Shown here: positions 44,779 through 54,444 of the stretch, in pieces
Layout of the letters: each line of letters starts with the position of its first letter
Position numbering within the stretch: the stretch's first letter is position 1
Assembly (NCBI GenBank): GCA_024690605.1
Contig: JAILOV010000062.1
Span: 1-64,000 of the forward strand
Direction: 5' to 3'
Length of the DNA stretch: 64,000 nt
Origin: Lachnospiraceae bacterium
GTDB taxonomy: Bacteria > Bacillota > Clostridia > Lachnospirales > Lachnospiraceae
Program-made: the position numbers and the translations under genes
The notes under the pieces: generated by a model
Database searches by the model: none
Seen by the model: only the letters and a program-made list of their open reading frames with translations
Told to the model about the DNA's origin: nothing

Positions 44779-46362
44779 GTGTTAAAGAAGGTTTTTTCTG
44801 CGTTTCTGGCATGTCTGATCGGCGCGACGCTGTCAGTGGGCATTTTTTCCGTAACGGGAATGGAATCTCATGCGGCCGGTACCGGTGCGGTGAGCATCGG
44901 ATCCGTCCGGATCGCCGGTAGCAATGTGGTGATCCAGGCTTCCGCGAGTGATCTGCCGGACAGTGACGACGGCGTCTACTATCTGTTCTCGGAGAAGGTT
45001 TATCAGGCGGGACCTGCTGGGAATGCGGTTGCGACGGCACCGGTGGGGCCGAATGCCACTTTTCAGGTGCCGCTTGCGGAGAACACGGCGGAATGCCGGC
45101 TGTATGACAAGTTCCAGATTGCCGTTAAGCAGGGCGGTGCGCTCGTGCCTGTCACCGGCGGTCATTATATCACGAATCCCGAAGCGCTGGCCGGCGGATC
45201 TCCCGGAAGAAAGAACAACGGAAAGAAGGGCCTGATCCTGGACGGCGCCAAGATGGGGAACGGCGAAGCCGCGCAGCTTGGCGTGCAGCAGGGAGCCTAC
45301 AACATCAATCTCGAGGATGTCATCGGCGGCAACGGACAGGTCACCTGGGGCTACAACGGCAAGAACTATCAGTTTGATTCCGCCGCTGTCGGGATGTATG
45401 ACAAAGTTGTCAAAAGCAGTACCGAGCAGGGCATGGGACTGACCATGGTGCTCTTGAATCCCCGGGCGAAGGGCGAGGAGTTCATGATCGCACCCGCTGC
45501 GAGAGGCGGACGCTGCAACTACTACATGATGAACACCTCGGAGCAGAAGGGTCTGGAGTATCTGGAGGCGGTGGTGGCCTTCCTGGCAAACCGCTATAAC
45601 GGCAGGAACGGTGTGGGCCAGGTGGACAACTGGGTCATCGGTAACGAGGTCAACGCCAAGACAGTCTGGAATTACTGCAATATCGCCGATGAGATGGCCT
45701 ATGCGCAGCAGTATGCGAATTCCGTGCGCGTCTGCTACAATGCGATCAAGAGCAAGCATGCCAACGCCTATGTGTGCATCAGCGTCGACCAGAACTGGAC
45801 CAAGATCCATAATGCGTCCTACTATTCCGCGCGGAGCATGATCGAGGCTGTGAACTACTGCCTCATCTCCGAGGGCAATATCGACTGGTGCGTGGCGGAG
45901 CATCCCTACAACTATCCGATGAACTGGACATCCTTCTGGACGCCGCAGAGCGCGACGGCTGCCGCGATGTCCACGCACGGCATCGACACGCCGTATCTGA
46001 CCATGCAGAACATCGAGCAGCTCTCTGCCTACATGAGTCAGCAGGCGCTGCGCAATACCAAAGGAGAGGTGCGGCCGATCCTGCTGACAGAGGTGGGCTA
46101 TTCCTCCACGCAGGGGGAAGAGGCGCAGGCAGCTGCGATCGTCTATGCCTATCAGCGGGCACTTTCCGACCCCAACATCAAGATGATCATCTTCAACCGG
46201 CAGACGGATCACGCGAACGAAGTAAAGCAGGGGCTTGCGGTCGGCCTGACCAGACCGGACGGATCGCACAAGCTGGCGTTTGAATTCTTCCAGCAGATGA
46301 GCGGCCCCAACGCGGGTGCCTATATCCAGCGTGCGAATGCCTATATGGGGATCTCCAACTGA
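44779..46362 (+). CDS. Secreted DUF5722 protein, glycoside-hydrolase-like
   Basis: A 527-residue secreted protein starting with GTG at 44779 after GGGGGGAGAG. A signal peptide covers about residues 1-34 (cleavage after SHAAG-like sequence), followed by a beta-sandwich-like region of about 120 residues and a TIM-barrel-like domain resembling DUF5722. NWVIGNEVNA and ILLTEVGYSS hold Glu residues placed like the acid/base and nucleophile of clan-A hydrolases. A role in degrading extracellular glycan is inferred, not shown. The frame upstream of 44779 runs through the previous terminator and is rejected. Confidence 0.78.
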   Translation: MLKKVFSAFLACLIGATLSVGIFSVTGMESHAAGTGAVSIGSVRIAGSNVVIQASASDLPDSDDGVYYLFSEKVYQAGPAGNAVATAPVGPNATFQVPLAENTAECRLYDKFQIAVKQGGALVPVTGGHYITNPEALAGGSPGRKNNGKKGLILDGAKMGNGEAAQLGVQQGAYNINLEDVIGGNGQVTWGYNGKNYQFDSAAVGMYDKVVKSSTEQGMGLTMVLLNPRAKGEEFMIAPAARGGRCNYYMMNTSEQKGLEYLEAVVAFLANRYNGRNGVGQVDNWVIGNEVNAKTVWNYCNIADEMAYAQQYANSVRVCYNAIKSKHANAYVCISVDQNWTKIHNASYYSARSMIEAVNYCLISEGNIDWCVAEHPYNYPMNWTSFWTPQSATAAAMSTHGIDTPYLTMQNIEQLSAYMSQQALRNTKGEVRPILLTEVGYSSTQGEEAQAAAIVYAYQRALSDPNIKMIIFNRQTDHANEVKQGLAVGLTRPDGSHKLAFEFFQQMSGPNAGAYIQRANAYMGISN

Positions 46363-46380
46363 GAGAAGCATCGGCTGCCA

Positions 46381-46408
46381 TTGACAATCAGCCAAAGAAT
46401 GCTACAAT
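46381..46408 (+). promoter_or_regulatory. Promoter of the T-box operon
   Basis: TTGACA (46381-46386) and TACAAT (46403-46408), 16 bases apart, directly upstream of the T-box leader. Confidence 0.85.
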
Positions 46409-46414
46409 ACAGAA

Positions 46415-46634
46415 GGAAACATGCGATGAAGGTGTCGGGGCAACCCGGAGATGATGCGGGAAATTCAAGAGAGAATGACGGTCATGGGCTGGAAGCCGTC
46501 TGAAGGAAGCGCATCGGAAATTTCGCACCGGAGCATCTGATCAAAAGAGTGTCCGCCGGAACCGGCGGAAAACAGGGTGGTACCGCGGAATGATTTCGTC
46601 CCTGACATCTGCAAGGATGTCAGGGACGTTTTTT
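46415..46634 (+). promoter_or_regulatory. T-box riboswitch leader, probably tRNA-Phe
   Basis: The conserved T-box AGGGTGGTACCGCGG is at 46574-46588. Stem I begins with GATGAAGGTG and closes with CACCGGAGCATC, which pair around a K-turn. The specifier stretch before CACC reads GGAAATTTCG; taking the codon followed by a purine next to the helix gives TTC (Phe). The terminator GTCCCTGACATC/GATGTCAGGGAC (46598-46627) is followed by six T; the antiterminator uses the T-box to bind uncharged tRNA. pheS and pheT downstream support Phe. AAA (Lys) also occurs in the loop and cannot be excluded. Confidence 0.93.
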
Positions 46635-46718
46635 ATACGGAGCAACGGAGTGATCCGTGGGTATCATGATGGTAAGGACAAGGCGATCATAGAAAGCAGA
46701 AGGAAAGGGGAAGAGATG

Positions 46719-47690
46719 ATGAAGATCGGGATCATGGGTTACGGCAATCTCGGGCGCGGCGTGGAAATGGCTGTGAACGCAAATAAGGATCAGGAACTCG
46801 CGGCGGTGTTCACCAGGCGGGATCCGTCGGACGTGAAGATCGCGACCGATTCGGCAAAGGTGCTCTCCGCGGATGTGCTGCCGGAGATGAAGGAGGAGAT
46901 CGATGTGCTGATCCTCTGCGGCGGTTCCGCCACGGATCTGCCGGAGATGACGCCGAAATATGCGGCGATGTTCAATGTGATCGACAGCTTTGACACCCAC
47001 GCGCGGATCCCGGAACATTTTGCGGCCGTTGATCGGGCAGCTAAGGCGGCGGGCAGGATCGGCGTGATCTCCTGCGGCTGGGATCCGGGGATGTTTTCTC
47101 TGAACCGTCTCTACGCATCCAGCGTGCTGCCGGACGGCGAAGCCTATACCTTCTGGGGACGCGGTGTGAGCCAGGGACACAGTGACGCGATCCGCCGCAT
47201 TGAAGGTGTTGCCGATGCCAGACAGTATACCGTGCCGGTGCCCGCGGCTGTAGAACGGGTACGCAGCGGGGAGAATCCGCAGCTTACCACCAGGGAGAAG
47301 CACACGAGAGAGTGCTTTGTGGTCGCGAAGGAGGGTGCGGACAGATCGCGCATCGAGCAGGAGATCAAGTCGATGCCCAACTATTTTGCCGACTATGACA
47401 CGACGGTGACCTTTATCTCCCAGGAGGAACTGGATGCGAAGCACAAGGGTCTGCCGCACGGCGGATCGGTCATCTACACCGGGAAGACCGGTGAGAGCAG
47501 GCATGTGATCGAATACAGCCTGAAGCTGGATTCAAATCCCGAGTTTACGGGCTCCGTGCTCGCGGCCTGTGCCCGTGCCGCATACCGGATGAATCGGGAG
47601 GGAATGAGCGGCGCGAAGACGATGTTTGATATCGCACCCGCGTATCTTTCACCGCTCTCCGGAGAGGAGATCCGCGCACACATGTTATGA
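46719..47690 (+). CDS. ddh: meso-Diaminopimelate D-dehydrogenase
   Basis: A 323-residue NADPH-dependent enzyme of normal length that makes meso-diaminopimelate from tetrahydrodipicolinate in one step, for lysine and peptidoglycan. The Rossmann motif GIMGYGNLGRG is at residues 3-13; IDSFDTHA, GWDPGMFSLNR and WGRGVSQGHSDA are typical DapDH segments. ATG 46716 and 46719 are both possible; AAAGGGG lies before them. It is the first gene after a Phe-type T-box, upstream of pheST. Confidence 0.93.
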   Translation: MKIGIMGYGNLGRGVEMAVNANKDQELAAVFTRRDPSDVKIATDSAKVLSADVLPEMKEEIDVLILCGGSATDLPEMTPKYAAMFNVIDSFDTHARIPEHFAAVDRAAKAAGRIGVISCGWDPGMFSLNRLYASSVLPDGEAYTFWGRGVSQGHSDAIRRIEGVADARQYTVPVPAAVERVRSGENPQLTTREKHTRECFVVAKEGADRSRIEQEIKSMPNYFADYDTTVTFISQEELDAKHKGLPHGGSVIYTGKTGESRHVIEYSLKLDSNPEFTGSVLAACARAAYRMNREGMSGAKTMFDIAPAYLSPLSGEEIRAHML

Positions 47691-47716
47691 TGCCCAGGGT
47701 CCCAAACGCAGGCATC
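47689..47716 (+). other. Stem-loop between ddh and pheS
   Basis: GATGCC and GGCATC pair at the ends of this stretch, which overlaps the ddh stop codon and is followed by ATTTATATA. It is weak as a terminator, so pheST could still be read from the T-box promoter. Confidence 0.4.
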
Positions 47717-47757
47717 ATTTATATACACTGTAATTTTGAATCAGAGAGGAGAAGCAG

Positions 47758-48780
47758 ATGATCAACGAAACACTCGACGAGATCCGGAAAAAGGCGCTCG
47801 AAGCGATCGGGCAGGCATCGGATCCGGACAGACTCAATGACATCCGTGTGTCGGTCCTGGGCAAGAAGGGGGAACTCACCGGGATCCTGAAGAGCATGAA
47901 GGATGTGGCGCCCGAGGATCGCCCCAGGATCGGCCAGCTCGTCAATGACACACGCGCCGAGATCGAGAAGGTGCTTGATGAGCAAAAGCAGAAATTCGAG
48001 GCAGCGATCCTGGACGCAAAGTTAAAAAGTGAAGCCATCGATGTGACGCTTCCGTCCAAACCGCTTCCCGTGGGTCATAAGCATCCGAATACCATTGCAC
48101 TGGAAGAGGTCGAACGGATCTTTATCGGCATGGGCTATGAGGTTGTCGGGGGTCCGGAGATCGAGAGAGATTATTATAATTTTAAGGCGTTGAACATTCC
48201 CGATGATCATCCGGCCAGGGATGAGCAGGATACCTTCTACATCTCCGGTCAGTTCCTCCTGCGCACGCAGACGTCCTCGGCACAGGTGCATGAGATGGAG
48301 AAGGGAAAGCTTCCGATCAAGATGATCTCTCCCGGACGCGTGTTCCGCGCGGACGAGGTGGATGCCACGCATTCCCCTTCCTTCCATCAGGTGGAGGGAC
48401 TGGTGATCGATGAAAATATCACCTTTGCCGATCTGAAGGGGACGCTGGCCGAGTTTTCCAAAAAACTGTTCGGTGAACTGACGGAGACCAAGTTCCGGCC
48501 GCACCACTTCCCATTCACGGAGCCGTCGGCGGAAATGGATGTCTCCTGCTTCAAGTGCGGCGGCAAGGGATGCCGCTTCTGCAAGGGATCGGGCTGGATC
48601 GAGATCCTGGGCTGCGGTATGGTGCATCCGAATGTGTTGAGGATGAGCGGGATCGACAGCAAAAAGTATAAGGGCTTTGCCTTCGGCGTGGGTCTGGAAC
48701 GCATCGCCCTGCTGAAGTATGAGATCGACGACATGCGGCTTCTGTACGAGAACGACATCCGTTTCCTCGAGCAGTTCTGA
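47758..48780 (+). CDS. pheS: Phenylalanine-tRNA ligase alpha subunit
   Basis: A 340-residue class II synthetase subunit. N-terminal coiled coil (residues 1-90), then VGHKHPNTIALEEVERIF, motif 2 region LLRTQTSSAQVHEM and ISPGRVFRADEVDATH, and FRPHHFPFTEPSAEMDV before motif 3 (GVGLERIALLKY). The Cys set CFKCGGKGCRFC near residues 263-274 is an extra zinc-like insertion seen in some PheS proteins. GAGGAG precedes the ATG. With PheT it charges tRNA-Phe. Confidence 0.98.
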   Translation: MINETLDEIRKKALEAIGQASDPDRLNDIRVSVLGKKGELTGILKSMKDVAPEDRPRIGQLVNDTRAEIEKVLDEQKQKFEAAILDAKLKSEAIDVTLPSKPLPVGHKHPNTIALEEVERIFIGMGYEVVGGPEIERDYYNFKALNIPDDHPARDEQDTFYISGQFLLRTQTSSAQVHEMEKGKLPIKMISPGRVFRADEVDATHSPSFHQVEGLVIDENITFADLKGTLAEFSKKLFGELTETKFRPHHFPFTEPSAEMDVSCFKCGGKGCRFCKGSGWIEILGCGMVHPNVLRMSGIDSKKYKGFAFGVGLERIALLKYEIDDMRLLYENDIRFLEQF

Positions 48781-48806
48781 CGGATGCGATGAAATAAGGA
48801 GGATTT

Positions 48807-51278
48807 ATGAACGCAAGCTATTCTTGGTTAAAAGCATATGTACCGGATCTTTCCTGTTCCGATCAGGAACTCTTTGATGCACTGACACTTACGGGTACCA
48901 AGGGCGAGACCTGGCACAGGCTGGATAAAAATCTGGAAAAGATCGTTGTCGGTCAGGTCAAAGAGATCAAACAGCATCCCGATGCGGATAAACTCGTGAT
49001 CTGTCAGGTCGATATCGGAACGGAGACGATCCAGATCGTGACGGGAGCGCAGAACCTCTTTGAAGGGGCGGTCGTTCCGGTGGTGCTCTCCGGCGGCAAA
49101 GTGGCGGGCGGCCACGACGGCGGACCGCTTCCGGAGAACGGCATTCCGATCAAGGCCGGGAAGCTCCGGGGCATCGAGTCGAACGGCATGATGTGTTCCA
49201 TCGAGGAGCTGGGCTGTGACAAGGATCTCTATCCGGAATCGAATCCCGAGGGCATCCATATCTTCAGCGAACAGGACGGCCTTCCGGCGATCGGCTCGGA
49301 CGGCGTGGAGGCACTGGGACTTCGCGATACGCTTTTTGAGTTTGAGATCACCTCAAACCGCGTGGACTGTTACAGCATCCTCGGGATCGCCAGAGAGGCG
49401 GCCGCGACCTTTAAGCTTCCGTTTGTAAAGCCCAAGCCGCAACTTCATGAGACCGATGAAAGGGCGGAAGACTATATCAGTGTCCGCGTGGAGGACAAGG
49501 ATCTCTGCACATGCTACTGCGCCAGAGTCTGCACCGACATCAAGATCGGACCGAGTCCGAAATGGATGCGGGATCGCCTGCGTTCCTGCGGGATCCGTCC
49601 CATCAACAATCTCGTGGACATCACGAACTATGTGATGCTGGAGTACGGCCAGCCCATGCACGCCTTTGATCTTGACACCGTTGCCGGGCATCAGATCATC
49701 GTGCGGCGCGCCAAGGACGGCGACAGATTCGTCACGCTCGACGGAGAGGAGCGGACGCTCGATCATGATGTCCTGATGATCTGTGACGCCGAAAAGGAGA
49801 TCGGCATCGCCGGGATCATGGGCGGCGAGAATTCCATGATCACGGATCAGGTGAAGACCGTGCTGTTTGAGGCGGCGACCTTTAACGGGCCGAACATCCG
49901 CAAATCCGCCAAACGGATCGGCCTGCGGACCGATGCGTCGGGACTCTTTGAAAAGGGACTCGATCGGTATAACGCAGAACAGGCCATCAACCGCGCCTGT
50001 GCGCTGGTGGAGGAGCTTGGCTGCGGCCGGGTCACGAGGGGGATCGTTCAGGAAATCGCCGACAGAACGGATAACTGGGAGGATCTGCCCGATATTCCGT
50101 TCAACCCGGATGAGATCAACGCGCTGCTCGGAACAACGATATCACGTGAAGAAATGATCGATATATTAAAAAGAGAAGAGATCATTGTAAATGACTTCGG
50201 TGAAGTGATCGCTCCGAGTTTCCGACAGGATCTGAACGAGATGTGCGATATTACGGAAGAAATTGCACGGTTTTACGGTTATGACAAGATCCCGGTGACT
50301 CTTCCGAAAAACAGTGCCACCACGGGCGGCCTGTCCTGGAGATTCCGGGTGGAGGAGACCCTGCGCGAGAGAGCCTGCTATGCGGGATTCTCCCAGGCTT
50401 TCTGCTATTCCTTTGAATCCCCGCGCGTCTTTGACATGCTCCGTCTTCCGGCGGACGCAAAGGAGCGTGAGGCGATCCGGATCGCCAATCCGCTGGGCGA
50501 GGATTTCTCCATCATGCGCACGATCCCCCTGAACGGGATCCTCACGAGTCTTTCTACCAATTTCAACCGGCGCAACAAAGATGTGCACCTCTTTGAAATG
50601 GGGAATATCTACCTTGCGAAATCCCTGCCGCTGACGACGGAGTCTCCGTATGAACAGATGCAGCTGACGCTCGGCTTCTATTCCCAGTCCGGTGACGAGG
50701 ATTTCTACACGATGAAGGGTGTTGTCGAGGCATTGCTTGCCAGCGTATCCCTGCTGAAATGCTCCGAGATCGCGCCTTTCCCGGAGGAGGAGAAGAAGCC
50801 CTTCCTGCATCCCGGAAGACAGGCTGTCGTGAAATTCACCGACTGGAAGGATCACCGTGCCATCGGCTATCTCGGTGAGCTCCATCCCGCGGTGGCGGAG
50901 ACCTATGGGATCCGGGCGCGCACCTATGTGGCTGTGCTCGACTGCGACGATCTTCAGTATCGGGCATCCTTTAACCATCACTATGAGGGGATCGCGAAAT
51001 TCCCCGCGGTCACGAGAGACATCAGCATGCTCGTGCCCAAAGAGGTGCCTGCGGGCGACATCGAAAAGATGATCCGCCAGCGCGGCGGAAAGACCTTGGA
51101 GAGCCTGCAGCTCTTTGACCTCTATGAGGGCGAACAGATCAGCGAGGGCTTCAAATCCATGGCCTATTCGCTGGTCTTCCGCAACAAGGAAAAGACGCTT
51201 TCGGATGAAGAGGTGCAGGGCACGATGAAGAAGATCCTGAACGGACTCTCCGGAATGAAGATCGAGCTCCGCTCCTGA
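48807..51278 (+). CDS. pheT: Phenylalanine-tRNA ligase beta subunit
   Basis: An 823-residue protein of full length: EMAP-like tRNA-binding domain near 40-150 (KQHPDADKLVICQVD), B3/B4 editing domain (ITSNRVDCYSILGIARE, then NNLVDITNYVMLEYGQPMHAFD in part), B5 domain, catalytic-like core and the C-terminal anticodon-binding domain (KFPAVTRDISMLV). RBS AAGGAGG. Follows pheS after 26 bases. Confidence 0.98.
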   Translation: MNASYSWLKAYVPDLSCSDQELFDALTLTGTKGETWHRLDKNLEKIVVGQVKEIKQHPDADKLVICQVDIGTETIQIVTGAQNLFEGAVVPVVLSGGKVAGGHDGGPLPENGIPIKAGKLRGIESNGMMCSIEELGCDKDLYPESNPEGIHIFSEQDGLPAIGSDGVEALGLRDTLFEFEITSNRVDCYSILGIAREAAATFKLPFVKPKPQLHETDERAEDYISVRVEDKDLCTCYCARVCTDIKIGPSPKWMRDRLRSCGIRPINNLVDITNYVMLEYGQPMHAFDLDTVAGHQIIVRRAKDGDRFVTLDGEERTLDHDVLMICDAEKEIGIAGIMGGENSMITDQVKTVLFEAATFNGPNIRKSAKRIGLRTDASGLFEKGLDRYNAEQAINRACALVEELGCGRVTRGIVQEIADRTDNWEDLPDIPFNPDEINALLGTTISREEMIDILKREEIIVNDFGEVIAPSFRQDLNEMCDITEEIARFYGYDKIPVTLPKNSATTGGLSWRFRVEETLRERACYAGFSQAFCYSFESPRVFDMLRLPADAKEREAIRIANPLGEDFSIMRTIPLNGILTSLSTNFNRRNKDVHLFEMGNIYLAKSLPLTTESPYEQMQLTLGFYSQSGDEDFYTMKGVVEALLASVSLLKCSEIAPFPEEEKKPFLHPGRQAVVKFTDWKDHRAIGYLGELHPAVAETYGIRARTYVAVLDCDDLQYRASFNHHYEGIAKFPAVTRDISMLVPKEVPAGDIEKMIRQRGGKTLESLQLFDLYEGEQISEGFKSMAYSLVFRNKEKTLSDEEVQGTMKKILNGLSGMKIELRS

Positions 51279-51310
51279 CAGAGCGGTTTTCCAGCGGCTG
51301 GGAGGTCATT

Positions 51311-52750
51311 ATGCAGGTCTGCCTTTTGAACGATTCATTTCCGCCGGTCATTGACGGTGTCGCCAATACCGTGATGAATTACGCCCGGATCCTGACGGAA
51401 AAAGATCTGGCACATGTGCAGGTGGCGACACCCAGATATCCCGGCGCCGATTATGACGGCTATCCCTATGAGGTCGTGCCGTATTCCAGCTTTTCCATCG
51501 GAAATATGGTGGAGGGATACCGCGCGGGGAATCCGCTGGATATCCCGGCGATCAACGAGCTGGCAAAAGCCTCTCCGGATATCATTCACACGCACTGTCC
51601 CGTTGTTTCCACAATGGTGGCGAGGAGCCTCCGGTTCAGAACCAGAGCGCCGATCATCTTTACCTATCACACCAAATTCGACGTGGACATCGCCAATGCC
51701 GTGAGCAGCCATTTCATCCAGAAGGAGGCGGCCAGAGCGCTGGTGGATAATATCGAGGCCTGCGATGAGGTGTGGACGGTGAGCCACGGTGCTGGTGAGA
51801 ACCTGAAATCGCTGGGCTATGAAGGGGAATACCGCGTGGTGGACAACGGCGTGGATTTCCCGAAGGGAGAAGTGGACGAGGCGGAAGTGACTGAGGCCAC
51901 GAGAGACTTTGATCTGCCTGCCGGGGTGCCGATGTATCTCTTTGTCGGTCGTCTGATGAACTACAAGGGGCTGCCGATCATCCTGGATGCCATGCGCATG
52001 CTGCGCGACAACGGAAAGGATTTCCGCATGGTCTTTATCGGGAGCGGTCTGGACGAGGAATGGCTCAGGGAGAAGACAGAGGAATACCGGCTGGAGGATC
52101 ATGTGATCTTTACGGGGGCGATCCATGACCGGCAGGTCTTGCGCGCCTGGAACACCAGGGCGGATCTTTTCCTGTTTCCGTCCACCTATGACACAAACGG
52201 GATCGTGGTGCGGGAGGCGGCCGCCTGTGGGCTTGCCAGCGTCCTGATCCGGAATTCGTGTGCGGCAGAGGGGATCACGGACGGCAGGAACGGTTTCTTC
52301 ATTGACGAAAACGCGGAGAGTCTGGCGGCACTGCTTGAGGAACTCGGCACGGATATCCCGCGCATGCGGGATGCCGGAAAGCATGCGATGGAGGAGATCT
52401 ACATCTCCTGGGAAGACAGTGTCACGCACGCCTTTGATCTCTATGGCGAGGTGCTGGAGAAAAAGGAAGCCGGCGCCTATCAGTCGAAGTGGAAGAAGCG
52501 GATGGAAGAGGGGCGTGCTGCGATCCGTCAGTCGGAGGAGCGCAGAAAGGAACAGATCCGCCAGATCGAGAACCGCTGGCGGGAAGCCCTGAGCGGCATG
52601 TCCCGTGTCCCGCTGTCGATCCATGAGGGAATGCTGGACAACATGCAGCAGTTGAAGAACGACGTGAAGAAAGCCGGCGCTGAGGCCGGAAGGATCGGAA
52701 TCAATGCCTGGGTGTGGGCAAAAGAGATTCTGTATGACGACAAGGACTGA
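51311..52750 (+). CDS. GT4-family glycosyltransferase
   Basis: A 479-residue GT-B enzyme. N-terminal acceptor domain (NDSFPPVIDGVANTV; IIHTHCPVVS), C-terminal donor domain with YLFVGRLMNYKGL near 209 and the EX7E-type region STYDTNGIVVREAAACGLASVL near 290. A charged helical tail of about 85 residues (KRMEEGRAAIRQSEER) follows. It resembles diacylglycerol or membrane-lipid glucosyltransferases of Firmicutes. 32 bases after pheT; overlaps the next gene by 17 bases. Confidence 0.88.
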   Translation: MQVCLLNDSFPPVIDGVANTVMNYARILTEKDLAHVQVATPRYPGADYDGYPYEVVPYSSFSIGNMVEGYRAGNPLDIPAINELAKASPDIIHTHCPVVSTMVARSLRFRTRAPIIFTYHTKFDVDIANAVSSHFIQKEAARALVDNIEACDEVWTVSHGAGENLKSLGYEGEYRVVDNGVDFPKGEVDEAEVTEATRDFDLPAGVPMYLFVGRLMNYKGLPIILDAMRMLRDNGKDFRMVFIGSGLDEEWLREKTEEYRLEDHVIFTGAIHDRQVLRAWNTRADLFLFPSTYDTNGIVVREAAACGLASVLIRNSCAAEGITDGRNGFFIDENAESLAALLEELGTDIPRMRDAGKHAMEEIYISWEDSVTHAFDLYGEVLEKKEAGAYQSKWKKRMEEGRAAIRQSEERRKEQIRQIENRWREALSGMSRVPLSIHEGMLDNMQQLKNDVKKAGAEAGRIGINAWVWAKEILYDDKD

Positions 52751-54443
52751 AAAACAATATCGATGGTTCCACCGCGCATCACTTTATCAGATCTGGATCC
52801 GCAGCTTCGCGGACGGTAACGGGGACGGCATCGGCGATCTCTACGGTGTCTATGAGAAACTCCCGTACATCCGGGATCTCGGCGTGGACGCGATCTGGTT
52901 CTCGCCGATCTACCCGTCACCGAACGCCGACTACGGTTATGATATCTCCGATTACAAAAACATCCACCCTGACTACGGGGATCTCGCGCAGTTTCAAAAG
53001 GTCCTGAACCGGGCGCATGAGCTCGGACTCAGGATCATCATGGACCTTGTCATCAATCACACTTCGGATGAACATCCCTGGTTCCTGGAGAGCAGAAAGG
53101 GCGAGGACAATCCTTACCGGGACTACTATATCTGGCGCAGACGGCCGAACAACTGGAATTCCATTTTCGGCGGCAGTGCCTGGGCCTATGAGGGGACAAG
53201 GGGCCAGTATTATCTGCACCTGTTCGCCAAAAAACAGCCGGATCTGAACATGGATAATCCCGCGGTCCGGGAGGAGATCAAGTCGATCCTGCGCTTCTGG
53301 CTCGACCGCGGCGTCGACGGTTTCCGCATGGATGTCATCAATTTCATCTCCAAAAGAGAGGGACTTCCCGACGGCATTCCGTGGCTCCCGGCCATCAACG
53401 GGATGATGCATTTCAAGGACGGTCCGCATCTGCAGGAATACCTTTCCGAATTCCGCAGCGTCTGTCGGGAATATGACCGCGATATCGTGCAGATCGGCGA
53501 AGGCCCGTTCACGGAGGCCGAGGTTGCCCGCAGGTATATCACCGGGAGAAAGCCGGTCATGGACATGATGATCTCCTTTGATCATATGCTGGCGGACTGT
53601 TTCTACACGGAATATCTGCACAGACCGTTCTCTCTGGTCAGCATGAAGAAAGCGTTCACACACTGGCAGAACACGATGGCGGATAAGGGATGGAACACGC
53701 TCTATCTGGAGAATCACGATCATCCGCGGATCATCAGCCGTTACGGGAGTGAGTCGTGGTGGAAGGAGAGCGGCAAGGCACTCGCCGTGTCCTATATCTT
53801 CCAGCGGGGGACGCCCTTTATCTATCAGGGTCAGGAGATCGGCATGACCAACATCCGTCTGCGCTCGATCCGTGACTACCTCGATGAGGCGACGATCCAG
53901 AATTTTGAGCGGTTCTTCACGAAGGACCCGATGGACAAGAGGATGAACCGGATCTATCATTCCAGCAGAGATTCCTCGCGCACGCCGATGCAGTGGAGTG
54001 AGGAACGCTATGCGGGTTTCTCCACGGTACTTCCGTGGTTTTCATTAAACCCCAATTATCACGCGATCAATGTAGAGGAAGAGGAGCGGGATCCGGAGAG
54101 TATCCTGAAATTCTACAGGTACTGTCTCGCGCTCAGGAAGAAGAGCAGGACGATCCTGTACGGGGATTATCGGGAATATGAGCCGGGAAACAGACAGGTC
54201 TATCTGTATGAACGGTCGCTGAAAGACAATCACTGTCTGATCGTCTGCTCCCTTTCAAAGGAACCCGCACGGGTCCGGCTGCCGGAGGCGTACCGGAACA
54301 GAAAGGTACGCAGGATGTTAAACAATTACGAGCCGATGTCGCTCTTTGACCATCTGGATCCGGAACGGTATCCGACGGAGAAACTCCCGGAGAAACTGCT
54401 TCTGCATCCCTACGAAGCAAGGATCTATCAGATCAGGTACTGA
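52734..54443 (+). CDS. GH13 subfamily 31 alpha-glucosidase, oligo-1,6-glucosidase-like
   Basis: A 569-residue cytoplasmic enzyme. LYQIWIRSFADGNGDGIGDL opens the barrel (residues 17-36); conserved region II GFRMDVINF places the nucleophile at D200, the acid/base Glu is E256 in QIGEG, and the third Asp is D329 in ENHDHPRI. Val directly after D200 is the residue known to favour alpha-1,6 links in this subfamily. ATG 52734 gives the standard N-terminus; an ATG at 52704 lies deeper in the upstream gene. Likely cleaves isomalto-oligosaccharides. Confidence 0.93.
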   Translation: MTTRTEKQYRWFHRASLYQIWIRSFADGNGDGIGDLYGVYEKLPYIRDLGVDAIWFSPIYPSPNADYGYDISDYKNIHPDYGDLAQFQKVLNRAHELGLRIIMDLVINHTSDEHPWFLESRKGEDNPYRDYYIWRRRPNNWNSIFGGSAWAYEGTRGQYYLHLFAKKQPDLNMDNPAVREEIKSILRFWLDRGVDGFRMDVINFISKREGLPDGIPWLPAINGMMHFKDGPHLQEYLSEFRSVCREYDRDIVQIGEGPFTEAEVARRYITGRKPVMDMMISFDHMLADCFYTEYLHRPFSLVSMKKAFTHWQNTMADKGWNTLYLENHDHPRIISRYGSESWWKESGKALAVSYIFQRGTPFIYQGQEIGMTNIRLRSIRDYLDEATIQNFERFFTKDPMDKRMNRIYHSSRDSSRTPMQWSEERYAGFSTVLPWFSLNPNYHAINVEEEERDPESILKFYRYCLALRKKSRTILYGDYREYEPGNRQVYLYERSLKDNHCLIVCSLSKEPARVRLPEAYRNRKVRRMLNNYEPMSLFDHLDPERYPTEKLPEKLLLHPYEARIYQIRY

Positions 54444-54444
54444 G

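Noticed and set aside
46520-46545. Reading the T-box specifier as Arg (CGC) or Ile (ATT)
   Set aside because: Neither fits the downstream pheST genes; TTC followed by a purine next to the CACC helix fits best, though Lys (AAA) remains possible.
46590-46715. N-terminal extension of the diaminopimelate dehydrogenase
   Set aside because: It would begin in the T-box antiterminator and translate through the terminator; the family N-terminus starts at 46716 or 46719.
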